Assembly (NCBI GenBank): GCA_028282295.1
Contig: JANQIE010000255.1
Coordinates: 1-50,673, forward strand
Direction: 5' to 3'
Origin: Desulfobacterales bacterium
GTDB lineage: Bacteria > Desulfobacterota > Desulfobacteria > Desulfobacterales > JANQIE01
DNA length: 50,673 bases
In this document: positions 1 through 7,432 of the stretch, one piece after another
Layout: each line of letters starts with the position of its first letter
Position numbering within the stretch: position 1 is the first letter of the stretch
Made by a program: the position numbers and the translations under genes
The notes under the pieces: generated by a model
Databases searched by the model: none
Told to the model about the DNA's origin: nothing
Seen by the model: only the letters and a program-made list of their open reading frames with translations

Positions 1-182
1 GGCTTGCTTGAATTTTGAGAATTTTGTTTGGTCCGAGCTTCAAGTTTTTCGGTGCGCTTTTCAAGCTGATCCAATTGCTGTTGTAATTGCATGATCGTAT
101 TTTCAAGCGCAACGATATACTGCCTAACAGGCTCAGGTGTGCAGGACCAATCAAGTTGGGAAAATGGTCTTTTTGATTGCAT
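1..182 (-). CDS. IS66-family transposase (TnpC-like), N-terminal part, cut by window edge
   Basis: Reading leftward from an ATG at 182-180 gives about 60 residues with no stop before the edge. The first half contains SQLDWSCTPEPVRQYI. A glutamine/glutamate-rich heptad stretch (LQQQLDQLEKRTEKLEART) follows, then KQNSQNSSKP at the edge. The pattern 'coiled coil, then T/K-QNSxNSSKPPSSD' is the standard N-terminus of IS66-type TnpC (DDE transposase), which normally runs about 450-520 residues. The coiled coil probably mediates multimerisation, and the zinc-finger-like and DDE domains would lie outside the window. No strong ribosome-binding site is visible before the ATG. Whether the transposase is intact cannot be seen. 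The family call rests on this short stretch alone. Confidence 0.72.
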   Translation of the reverse strand, partial: MQSKRPFSQLDWSCTPEPVRQYIVALENTIMQLQQQLDQLEKRTEKLEARTKQNSQNSSK

Positions 183-233
183 GAAAGAGATATAGCATAC
201 AAAAAAACAAAAATCTAGATTTTTTTACAATTA

Positions 234-289
234 TTTCAAATGGTTACACAACTACATAATTTCTTGATATTTCCAATTGGTTACATAAC
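234..289. repeat. Two direct copies of a 19-20 bp TGGTTACA-containing word
   Basis: TTTCAAATGGTTACACAAC (234-252) recurs as TTTCCAATTGGTTACATAAC (270-289), 36 bp apart in an AT-rich stretch upstream of the IS66-like gene. It could be a pair of operator sites or part of an insertion-sequence end. The 183-385 interval shows no credible gene. Confidence 0.4.
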
Positions 290-385
290 TTGGCGCACCC
301 TCTGAATGTGTACCAAATATCTATTTCTAAAAATCACGATTCCAACATCTTTTTGTGCCTGCTTCTCGAAACCGGGGCTCTACTT

Positions 386-1951
386 CTATTTTACATCTTC
401 CGCGATTTTGGCTACGGATTCGACTACTTCGGCGGTGATGGTTTCGATGTCGTCCTCTTCAAGGTTCAGGAAGGTGAGTACTTCCGGCGCGATTTGGCCG
501 ATGGGGCCGGCACCGGCGCTGATGCCGGCATTGCGGGCGATCATGTCGGCCACATGCAGGGTGTAGGCCAGCCGGTTTTCATTTGACTCGGTGGGCGCAT
601 GGTGAAAGCGGATCGCCTGGGCCTGCATTTCGGGTATTTTCCATTGGTTGCACAGCTCGCTGGCAATTTGCGCATGATCAAAACCCAGGATCTCTTTTTC
701 GATGGTATAAAGTGGTTTGCCGTTGCTCTGGAGCTTGGCGGCAAAGGCTTCTTGCTGTTTTTTTAGATGCTTGTCCAGGATGATTTTGCCGGCATCGTGG
801 ATCAACCCGGCGGAGAAGGCGTCGTTTTCGTCCTTGGCGCTTTTGCGGCCGGCGATGATTTTGGAGGCAAAGGCCACGGCCAGGGAGTGGCGCCACAAAT
901 CGCCTGAATCGAGTTGGTAGCCCTTGAGGGCGGCGCCCAACAGGCTGGAGGTGCCGGCTACGGTGATGAGTTGGCCCAGCGTCTCAAAGCCCAGCACCAC
1001 GGCCGCGTGCTGAATCGAGGACACTTGCCCGCTCAAGCCGTAGTAGGCGGAGTTGGCCATTTTGAGTACGCGCGCGGCAATGGCCGGGTCGGTTTCCAGT
1101 ACCTTGCTGATTTGTTGAAAGCTTGAAGTGGCGCTGCTCATGATCTGCTGCGCTTTTTGCACCACGCGGGGCATGGGAGGCAAGTCGACGATGGACCGCA
1201 AGATACGTTTTTTGAGTTTGTCCGCTTCGGTGATGTCGGCTTCATCCGGCTCGGCCGGCGGTTGCATGACAATGGCGCCGCAGCATCTTAAAATAAACAA
1301 CTGCCTGAGGGCGACGTCCTCGTCGTGTTCAAATTCCGTTATGGTCTGCGCCACCGTGCGTTTGCCGTTGATCATGGCGTAAAGTTTGGTTTCCATGGGT
1401 TCCAGCAGAACGTCATCCGGCAGGGGTTGATCCGCGGGCGCCGGCACGATCTGCCGGTCGGCAAAGGCGCGTTGCCAGGCCGGCGGATCATCGACTTTGC
1501 GGGCGACATCGAGCATGACAGGAACGACTTCCAACTCGTTGGCGACAATACCGCTTAAATCCAACGCCCCGGCTTCAAATTCAAAGCCGCCGACGTTCCA
1601 ACTTAGCAGATTGACCAGGATGGTTTCGGCCTGTTTGCGGATGATGGTGGCGAGCAGGTCCTTGGCCACATATCCTTCATCGATCATCACCTTGCCCAAC
1701 GATTCCCCGCGTGCCTTGGATAGGCCCAGCGCGGTATTTAGTTGCTCGCCGTCAAGAATGCCCTTGCTCTGCAACAGTTTACCCAAACGAAGTTCCTTGC
1801 GTGATCCCATGGCGTATATCAGCCGTCCTTCATTGAGCATGAGCAGGATCGTCTCAACGCCATTGGTGACTTTCAACTGGCCGGTCTGACATGTCAGGCA
1901 CAGTTGCATCAACGCATCGGCAAAAAAATCATTCTTGAAATTACCTCGCAT
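386..1951 (-). CDS. DUF4388-HDOD signalling protein
   Basis: A 521-residue soluble protein. Residues 1-130 match the DUF4388 (PATAN-like) N-terminus found in delta-proteobacterial signalling proteins (FADALMQLCLTCQTGQLKV near residues 10-28). Residues 130-245 are a linker with a second small helical segment. Residues about 255-450 are an HDOD domain, with LPPMPRVVQKAQQIMSS at its start, a TDPAIAARVLKMANSAYYG helix and FSAGLIHDAGKIIL. HDOD domains are HD-phosphohydrolase relatives that mostly lack enzymatic activity and act as adaptors in motility, c-di-GMP or stress signalling. The gene stands alone: the next minus-strand gene upstream ends 167 bp away. The ATG at 1951 is the natural start. 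The partner and signal are unknown. Confidence 0.88.
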   Translation of the reverse strand: MRGNFKNDFFADALMQLCLTCQTGQLKVTNGVETILLMLNEGRLIYAMGSRKELRLGKLLQSKGILDGEQLNTALGLSKARGESLGKVMIDEGYVAKDLLATIIRKQAETILVNLLSWNVGGFEFEAGALDLSGIVANELEVVPVMLDVARKVDDPPAWQRAFADRQIVPAPADQPLPDDVLLEPMETKLYAMINGKRTVAQTITEFEHDEDVALRQLFILRCCGAIVMQPPAEPDEADITEADKLKKRILRSIVDLPPMPRVVQKAQQIMSSATSSFQQISKVLETDPAIAARVLKMANSAYYGLSGQVSSIQHAAVVLGFETLGQLITVAGTSSLLGAALKGYQLDSGDLWRHSLAVAFASKIIAGRKSAKDENDAFSAGLIHDAGKIILDKHLKKQQEAFAAKLQSNGKPLYTIEKEILGFDHAQIASELCNQWKIPEMQAQAIRFHHAPTESNENRLAYTLHVADMIARNAGISAGAGPIGQIAPEVLTFLNLEEDDIETITAEVVESVAKIAEDVK

Positions 1952-2118
1952 GGGATAACTCCACAGGCAATATTATATTGATATTATTTTATTTCAACTA
2001 GTTATGCTCTGATTCATCGGTGCCGCGGCCTCGTTGCAAAACGGCTGGCCGCAGTGCGACCTTTTGTTACACCTAATCGGCAAAATCTTCATTCAAATTA
2101 ATAAAAAACGACATTGGG

Positions 2119-2769
2119 TCAAAGAATTTTGATCAGTGCGCCGGCCAGCTTTTTTTTCTTCAGGCGTGGCGTGTACATCGGGTAGACCGTGCTTGTGTCG
2201 GGATCAAAACCGTTCATGTGCAAGCGTCGAACCATCGGGCTGCCATAGACACTGATCATGATGATCGGCGCGCCGGTCGGATTGCCGGTCTGGTGGATGC
2301 CTTCGTTGAGCGGTTGCGTGATTTCGGTTTCGCCGCAAACCATCCTTCGTTCGGCATTTTTTTCGATTTTTGCAACCCCCTTGGTGCGGCCGTCATCCAG
2401 CCGGCGATATTGCAACACCCCCAGTGTGCCGTTGACGGTGCCTGTAACGCCCCAGGAACTGTGGTCGTGGATCGGCGTGAATTCACCCGGCGCGTACAAA
2501 AACATGCGGATGGAAAAGAAGCGCTTGGGATGCAGGTACAAGATGATCTCCGTTTCGAACGCGGCTGTGGTTTTGATGTCGGGGTAGGGGCGGCCCCTGG
2601 TGATATTCTCAATCAATTGCGTGAACAGCGTCCGGTTTGCAAGAAGCGCAGGGAGTTCGTCCCGCACCATGTTGATGCGGGCGTCGGTCTGTTTTTCGGC
2701 TTCGAAAAAAGTCGACCAGCGTTGCGTCAACGCGTTCAGTTCGGCGGGCATCCATTCGAATCGTGTCAT
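2119..2769 (-). CDS. Cysteine-dioxygenase-like cupin (thiol dioxygenase family)
   Basis: A cupin-fold protein of about 216 residues. Its metal-site pattern is that of type I cysteine dioxygenase relatives: TPIHDHSSWGVTGTVNG supplies H-x-H (H104 and H106 counted from the upstream ATG) and IHQTGNPTG supplies the third His (H162). The family uses a 3-His iron site and O2 to convert a thiol to a sulfinate. The substrate here (cysteine, 3-mercaptopropionate or another thiol) cannot be read from sequence. An ATG at 2778 exists, but AGGAGG (2779-2784 on the complement) directly abuts it. The second ATG at 2769 is 9 nt from that site and is preferred. The gene follows the molybdopterin oxidoreductase by about 30 nt and is probably co-transcribed with it. 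An oxygenase in a presumed anaerobe suggests oxygen-exposure or sulfur chemistry. Confidence 0.75.
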   Translation of the reverse strand: MTRFEWMPAELNALTQRWSTFFEAEKQTDARINMVRDELPALLANRTLFTQLIENITRGRPYPDIKTTAAFETEIILYLHPKRFFSIRMFLYAPGEFTPIHDHSSWGVTGTVNGTLGVLQYRRLDDGRTKGVAKIEKNAERRMVCGETEITQPLNEGIHQTGNPTGAPIIMISVYGSPMVRRLHMNGFDPDTSTVYPMYTPRLKKKKLAGALIKIL

Positions 2770-2801
2770 AACGGGCATCCTCCTGATCTGCCGGTTTCGC
2801 T

Positions 2802-4721
2802 TTAATTCTCAAGCCGGACATACTGTTCATAGTACGGTGCGCCGTTGCCGATGTCCGTTGGGCGCGCCTGGATCAATTGATTGATACCACCGCCGGATTG
2901 AATCCAGTCGCCGCGCCGGTAGACAACCGCTTGCGGATAGAGTCCGGCCATGAGTTCCAGGTTCACCGCCAAACGGCCCAACGGCGACACCAGGTAAATC
3001 TCCCGGTTGCGATCCAGCGTGGCCAGGGCCGGGCAATCCGGTGCCACCCAGACCGTCGGCTTCACCGGATCGGCTACCGGCAGGATTTGTGAATGGATGG
3101 CATCCCGGCGCGCCAGGGACAACAAGCGCAGATTGAAATTCTCTGCAGCCTTTGGTTCGGTGTGCAGCTTGATCGGAAATCGATACAGGCCGTCCGGGTG
3201 GTCGAACTGCAGTCCTTCATAGGCGACCGGCGGTCTTTGGGCGCGAACCGTGTGACAGCGGCGCAATTCGTCCAGAGACGTGTCGAGAAAGACCGAATTC
3301 AAGGATTTTTCAAAACACGTGGTTTTGTCCGGCAAATCGATGGGGGGCTTCAACCGTTGGGCCAGTAGATGCATGATTCTAAAATCGCTTTTGGCTTCAC
3401 CCGGCGCCGGCGCGAGTTTACAGACATACTGGACATAGTCGTGCAGGTAGGAGGCAATGATATCCTCCTGTTCCAGCATCAAGGTGGCCGGCAAAATCAG
3501 GTCGGCGTGCCGGGCGGTATCGGTCATGAAGGCGTCGACCACGACCTTGAACGGGACCGATTGAAACGCCCGGATGATTTGACGGCTGTCGGGCGCCTGG
3601 TTGACGATGTTCGAACCGCTGATCCAGATAAGTTTCACCGGCGGATCGGCGGCATTCAGGATCTCGGCGCCGATGGCCGCCATTTTGAAAGTCCGGCGGG
3701 GTTTTTTACGATTCGCGCGGGCCCAGGACACCTCAAGGTTGCGCAGTGAATGCAAATGATAGTAACTGCCGCCGCCGGTAATGCCGATATTGTTCGATAA
3801 CAAGGCCAGGGCGTTGATAAAGCGGACATTCTCACCTCCGTACCGGTAACGCTGCAAGCCGGTACCGATAATCGTGGCGATCGGTGCCGGTTGAGCGTAA
3901 ACGCGATAAAGTTCCTCGACTTGGGCCAGGGGCACTTCGCACGCCGCGCACAAATCCGCCGGCGTTTGCTTTTGGAGCAGTTTTTCAAAACTGGTCCAGT
4001 TTTTTGTGCGTTGAAGGACGGCGGCGTCAATGCGGCCATGATCCAACAACAGGAGAATGATGGCGGCCGCCAGAAAACGATCGGTACCGGGGCGGATGCG
4101 AATAAAATGGTCGAACCCGTCCCGGTTGTTTTCTGCGCCGGGGGAGATCAAGATATGGCGCGCGCCGTGTTTGCGTGCCCGGCGAACAATCGCGGCCATG
4201 TGGATTGATGTGCGGGTCAGGTCCTTGCCCCAGTTGACGATGGTCTGTGCGTTCAACAGGTCGTGTGCATCATGGTTGTCCCGCGACCCGAAGTCGTGGA
4301 TGCAGGCGAGGTAACCGGCGGCGTCGCACAGTGAACCGCGCGTGCGGCTGCTTTGGAGCAAATCGAAGAACAAAGGGGTGACTTTTTTAAGAATCCCCTT
4401 GGCGCCATCGCCCTGGATCGGCAGGATCGCCGCCGGTTCCCCGCGTAGCGTGTCGATTGCAGCGGCGCACCGGTCAAGCGCCTCGTCCCAGGAAATTCGG
4501 CGCCAACTGTTGCCGTCGCGCAGCAAGGGATGCAGAATGCGCTGGGGGCTGTTGAGACGATCGAAGTGCTTTCGGATTTTGGCGCAGGTGAATCCGGCGG
4601 TAAACGGGTGTAGGGGATTGCCGCGCAGACGCGGTTTGCCCTGGTCGTCCTGATCGACGATGAGCGAACAGGCGTCGGGGCAGTCCATGGTGCACGCGGT
4701 TATGTGGGATGTCGGTGACAT
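2802..4721 (-). CDS. Molybdopterin (Mo/W-bisMGD) oxidoreductase with N-terminal [4Fe-4S] motif
   Basis: A 639-residue catalytic subunit of the DMSO-reductase superfamily. The N-terminus has C10, C14, C18 and C46 (ACTMDCPDAC ... GFTCAK), a C-x3-C-x3-C-x27-C cluster site as in formate-dehydrogenase-like and acetylene-hydratase-like members. The central molybdopterin domain covers roughly residues 50-480 (PLLRDGNSWRRISWDEALD; IWISGSNIVNQAPD). The C-terminal molydop-binding domain covers about 530-639 (REIYLVSPLGRLAVNLE). No Tat signal is evident, so it is probably cytoplasmic. No adjacent iron-sulfur or membrane subunit is visible. The cupin gene lies just downstream. The substrate is unknown. 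No good ribosome-binding site precedes the ATG at 4721, so the exact start is tentative. Confidence 0.83.
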   Translation of the reverse strand: MSPTSHITACTMDCPDACSLIVDQDDQGKPRLRGNPLHPFTAGFTCAKIRKHFDRLNSPQRILHPLLRDGNSWRRISWDEALDRCAAAIDTLRGEPAAILPIQGDGAKGILKKVTPLFFDLLQSSRTRGSLCDAAGYLACIHDFGSRDNHDAHDLLNAQTIVNWGKDLTRTSIHMAAIVRRARKHGARHILISPGAENNRDGFDHFIRIRPGTDRFLAAAIILLLLDHGRIDAAVLQRTKNWTSFEKLLQKQTPADLCAACEVPLAQVEELYRVYAQPAPIATIIGTGLQRYRYGGENVRFINALALLSNNIGITGGGSYYHLHSLRNLEVSWARANRKKPRRTFKMAAIGAEILNAADPPVKLIWISGSNIVNQAPDSRQIIRAFQSVPFKVVVDAFMTDTARHADLILPATLMLEQEDIIASYLHDYVQYVCKLAPAPGEAKSDFRIMHLLAQRLKPPIDLPDKTTCFEKSLNSVFLDTSLDELRRCHTVRAQRPPVAYEGLQFDHPDGLYRFPIKLHTEPKAAENFNLRLLSLARRDAIHSQILPVADPVKPTVWVAPDCPALATLDRNREIYLVSPLGRLAVNLELMAGLYPQAVVYRRGDWIQSGGGINQLIQARPTDIGNGAPYYEQYVRLEN

Positions 4722-4743
4722 TGACGGGTATCCGTACTGTTTT

Positions 4744-4900
4744 TTAGTTAGTGTCCATCCGGAAATAGCATCTTTTGGCGCCTGGCGGCGTTCTCGCTTT
4801 TTTTTGATCCTCGGCAGTAGCCCGCTATGCCTGCGGTTTAAAAAAAGCTCGGGCCTTGCCAGGAACCAAAAGCTGCTATTTCCGGATGGACGCTAGTTAA
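4744..4900. repeat. Long imperfect hairpin element, copy 1 of a dispersed family
   Basis: The two ends are inverted copies: TTAGTTAGTGTCCATCCGG at 4744-4762 against CCGGATGGACGCTAGTTAA at 4882-4900. The arms continue as AAATAGCATCTTTTGG / CCAAAAGCTGCTATTT and CCTGGC / GCCAGG. An internal loop (GGCGTTCTCGC against GGGCCTTG) interrupts the stem. An inner stem of T-run against A-run follows, and then a small tip hairpin (GTAGCCCGCTAT). Nearly the whole 157 nt can fold on itself. The right end includes the stop codon of the neighbouring aldolase gene (4893-4895). It occupies the entire gap between that gene and the molybdopterin oxidoreductase. Related copies lie at 16936, 17820, 18975 and 26779. 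Confidence 0.85.
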
Positions 4901-5540
4901 GGGCGTAAGCTTTGGCCAGATAACGTAACAGGACCGTAGCGGCCGTGTCCAGGGTCTGTCCGAAGGCGAGCACGCCGTCTTCATGACCGCCCATGATCAA
5001 CAGGGGCGGTTTCCGGGCCTGCTGGATTTTTTGCACTTGCGACTGCACGGCGCGCGCCATTGCGGGGGTGCCGTACGCAACGGCGGCGTCCGTCACCGGC
5101 AGTGCCAGCTTGCCGGCCGCGTGCCACAGGTGCGGTGAGTGGGCATGAATGACCGCGGCTGCCGTTTCTTCTTCAAGATAAACAGCCGCGTGGGTCATTG
5201 CTTCGGAAGACGGCCGCACAGGCCCGGCGGCACTTAAGTGATTGCGCGCCGGATCGCACGCGAGCACAATGGCGATATGCCGGGCATCCAACTCAGCCAA
5301 ACCGCCGGTCTGGGTGCCGCTCACGGCGAACATTGCTTTGGCCGGGGTCGCTGTGGGGGCCAGGCGGCAACTGATGTTGCCGAAACCAAGCCCTTCGTAG
5401 CGATCCGGTGATTGTCCGATCAAGCCTGTGTCGACCATGATCCGGCGCCAGGCGCACAGGGCGCGCACCGCTTCGTACGGCAGGGGCGGCGATGCCGTGT
5501 AGCTCAGGTTGAATTTTAACAGACCTTCTTTTTCAGTCAT
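4893..5540 (-). CDS. Class II aldolase/adducin-family protein
   Basis: About 215 residues from the ATG at 5540. Class II (zinc) aldolase hallmarks are visible: GFGNISCRL (residues 52-60, substrate/phosphate region), SGTQTGG (74-80), an acidic residue in PSSE (110-113), VIHAHSPHLWH with zinc ligands H132 and H134, and a third likely ligand in MGGHEDGV near the C-terminus. The family includes fuculose/rhamnulose-phosphate aldolases and ribulose-phosphate epimerases. The substrate cannot be assigned. An upstream in-frame ATG at 5618 would add 26 low-complexity residues inside recX, so it was rejected. The ATG at 5540 has GAGGG about 8 nt upstream and overlaps the recX stop by 8 nt, implying coupled translation. 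Its stop codon lies inside the hairpin element 4744-4900. Confidence 0.82.
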   Translation of the reverse strand: MTEKEGLLKFNLSYTASPPLPYEAVRALCAWRRIMVDTGLIGQSPDRYEGLGFGNISCRLAPTATPAKAMFAVSGTQTGGLAELDARHIAIVLACDPARNHLSAAGPVRPSSEAMTHAAVYLEEETAAAVIHAHSPHLWHAAGKLALPVTDAAVAYGTPAMARAVQSQVQKIQQARKPPLLIMGGHEDGVLAFGQTLDTAATVLLRYLAKAYALN

Positions 5541-6189
5541 TGTCGGCGCCCTCATGACGTTCGGCGGTCGCCTCGATCCGCTCCCAGGCCTGGTCGCAGA
5601 TGGCATAGGCGGTTTCATAATCGAAACCGCGTCGACTCAAGAATCCCAGTACTTTTTGCTTGAAACGGGTTTTATCCAGGCGTTGCCAGCGATACAAACT
5701 CCGCTCAACCGCCATCCAGGCCGACCGGTTGTCGTCGATCCGGTCCAGGGTTTGCGCAATAACAGTGTCATCGATCCCTTTGGCGCGCAGTTCCTGTTTA
5801 AGCGCAAAGGTGCCGCGCGGGTTGTGGCGCAAGCGCTGTTCTGTCCAGAGTCTGGCGAACTGCGTGTCGTCCAGGTATTTCTCCCGGCCCAAGCGCGCCA
5901 GGGTCAGGTCGACGACCTCGGAAGCAAAGCCCTTCTGGTTTAAATGGGACCGCATCTCAAAAACACTGCGGGCCCGGTAGCTCAGATAGCGGACCGCCGC
6001 ATCGTAGGCCCGGTGCGGGGCATCCCGGCCTTTCAACGCGGCAATTTTTTGTTCCGGGAGAAGGTCGCCGGTCACCAGTTCGGCGCCGAGCCGCTGATCG
6101 ATTGAAAAGGCGTACGCCCCGTCCAGGAAAATATTCAGACGCGACCTGTTTCGTTTTTGAAGTGTAATTTGGGTTATGATACGGGACAT
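5533..6189 (-). CDS. recX: Regulatory protein RecX
   Basis: About 218 residues from the ATG at 6189 (an ATG at 6198 is also possible). The longer reading to 6258 adds 23 residues that look non-coding. RecX features: ITQITLQKRNRSRLNIFLDG at the start, three three-helix repeats including AVRYLSYRARSVFEMRSHL, LARLGREKYLDDTQFARLWTEQR and GTFALKQELRAKGID. RecX binds RecA filaments and limits recombinase activity in SOS and recombination. recA is usually next to recX but is not in this window; the downstream partner here is a class II aldolase overlapping by 8 nt. A long repeat-bearing gap (6190-6809) lies upstream and may hold the promoter. Confidence 0.87.
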   Translation of the reverse strand: MSRIITQITLQKRNRSRLNIFLDGAYAFSIDQRLGAELVTGDLLPEQKIAALKGRDAPHRAYDAAVRYLSYRARSVFEMRSHLNQKGFASEVVDLTLARLGREKYLDDTQFARLWTEQRLRHNPRGTFALKQELRAKGIDDTVIAQTLDRIDDNRSAWMAVERSLYRWQRLDKTRFKQKVLGFLSRRGFDYETAYAICDQAWERIEATAERHEGADND

Positions 6190-6470
6190 AAGACGCATAG
6201 CCGTCAGGCGAAGGAAAAAACAAGCGTATTCGCAAAACCGATTGTGCGAAAAGAACACACAAGTTGAATTAGGAGTTAAAAATTTGGAATTGAGAATTAA
6301 GGTATCGTGTCATTTTATGATTGATCTCCATCCACAATCCACAATTTTTAATTCAATGTCATTAACTTAAGGCAGTGGCTCAGGACTTTTGCCTGTAGCC
6401 GGCATTTGTAAAACGCCCTTACGTTGCGGCCGGCCGCCGGAACGCGCAGTTTGCGCATTCAGGGACATTG

Positions 6471-6557
6471 CCTGGATTCCCGCCTGCGCGGGAATGACGA
6501 CGCAGGTTTTGCCCCGTCGTGTTTAGACACTCATTCCCGTGCAGGCGGGAATCCAGG
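6471..6557. repeat. Inverted repeat of the GATTCCCGCCTGCGCGGGAATGA type
   Basis: CCTGGATTCCCGCCTGCGC at 6471-6489 is mirrored by GCAGGCGGGAATCCAGG at 6541-6557, and each arm itself forms a small CCCGC...GCGGG hairpin. This kind of dispersed ATTCCC/GGGAAT repeat is common in proteobacterial intergenic DNA. It lies in the 620-bp gene-free gap 6190-6809, which also holds the next repeat and otherwise no supportable gene. Confidence 0.8.
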
Positions 6558-6690
6558 AGATATTGCAAAGATGCCCAAGTGGTGTTGTCAGGCTTCGATA
6601 TGCAATTGTACTCAATTGTTATTCTTTTTTTCTTCGCTTGACGGCTATGGGCTAAAGCCCTGCGCCACATCTCCTGCGGCTCGTCGGATA

Positions 6691-6758
6691 GTTTTCAGTT
6701 GTCAGTGTTCAGTAAAGGCATACTGACAACTGAATACTGACAACTAATAACTGAAAAC
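6691..6758. repeat. Short imperfect palindrome (CAGTTGTCAGT family)
   Basis: GTTTTCAGTTGTCAGTGTTC (6691-6710) is answered by CTGAATACTGACAAC and AACTGAAAAC ending at 6758. It looks like a small non-coding repeat (MITE- or REP-like) and sits 50 bp from the end of the next minus-strand gene. Confidence 0.7.
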
Positions 6759-6809
6759 CTGTGCGCCGCATCGTGCGCGGTCGGCAGGGTGCGGCGCACA
6801 TGTCCCGGA

Positions 6810-7229
6810 TTAGGGGGTGGTTTCTTCGCTTTCGGTTTTGAATTCAAGGAACAGGTGCTCGTTTTTACCCTCGACCTGGGGTTGATTGTTTTCCCAATCG
6901 TAGATTTTGCACCAGTCGGAATCATCCGACGGCAGGCTGCACCCGATAAACGGCATGCTCGGATCGCCGGCAAAGGATTTGAAATTCAACATCACGGCCA
7001 CATGCGCCGGAAAACGGTCGAACTCCATCAGTTGCACCAGGTAGATGCTGCAGTTGCCCTCAAAGAAATCCTTCTTTTTACGGTATTCGACCAGGCGTTC
7101 CTTGAATTTGCTGATGGCCGTTATTTCGCTATCGGCGTCGACAACAAGGCTGAATTCGCCGTGACGTCGTTCCGATTCGGTGATGTGTTCCTGGTTGGAG
7201 ACATAAAAAAACATTCCAATGTAGATCAT
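6810..7229 (-). CDS. Hypothetical protein, 139 aa
   Basis: An acidic soluble protein that I do not recognise. It starts MIYIGMFFYVSN with GGGATG 5-10 nt upstream, and contains GEFSLVVDADSEITAISKF, NCSIYLVQLMEFDRFP and an acidic tail (EFKTESEETTP). The alternation of short strands and one helix suggests a small alpha/beta domain. No signal peptide or membrane segment is present. It has repeats on its downstream side and Lhr about 200 bp upstream ending at 7433, so it is probably its own transcription unit. Coding status is supported by the start context, the composition and the lack of a competing frame. Confidence 0.7.
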   Translation of the reverse strand: MIYIGMFFYVSNQEHITESERRHGEFSLVVDADSEITAISKFKERLVEYRKKKDFFEGNCSIYLVQLMEFDRFPAHVAVMLNFKSFAGDPSMPFIGCSLPSDDSDWCKIYDWENNQPQVEGKNEHLFLEFKTESEETTP

Positions 7230-7432
7230 TTTTCATCCCTTCAATGATGGCGGAAACGATTTCGATGCAACTTGCGGCAATCGAATCAATTCAAATTGAA
7301 TAACATTCTTCACACCTATTATGTCTGCGCGGTGCCGTCAAGCCGAATTGTCGCGGTGCACGGGTAACGGCGATCTGGTGAGCATGGCCCACCCTGCCGG
7401 TAATGGCGGGCCTTGCCCTCCAACTGCGCGGT

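Noticed and set aside
6419-6726. Overlapping 83-100 aa frames on both strands
   Set aside because: They read through the inverted repeats at 6471-6557 and 6691-6758; translated repeat text, not genes.
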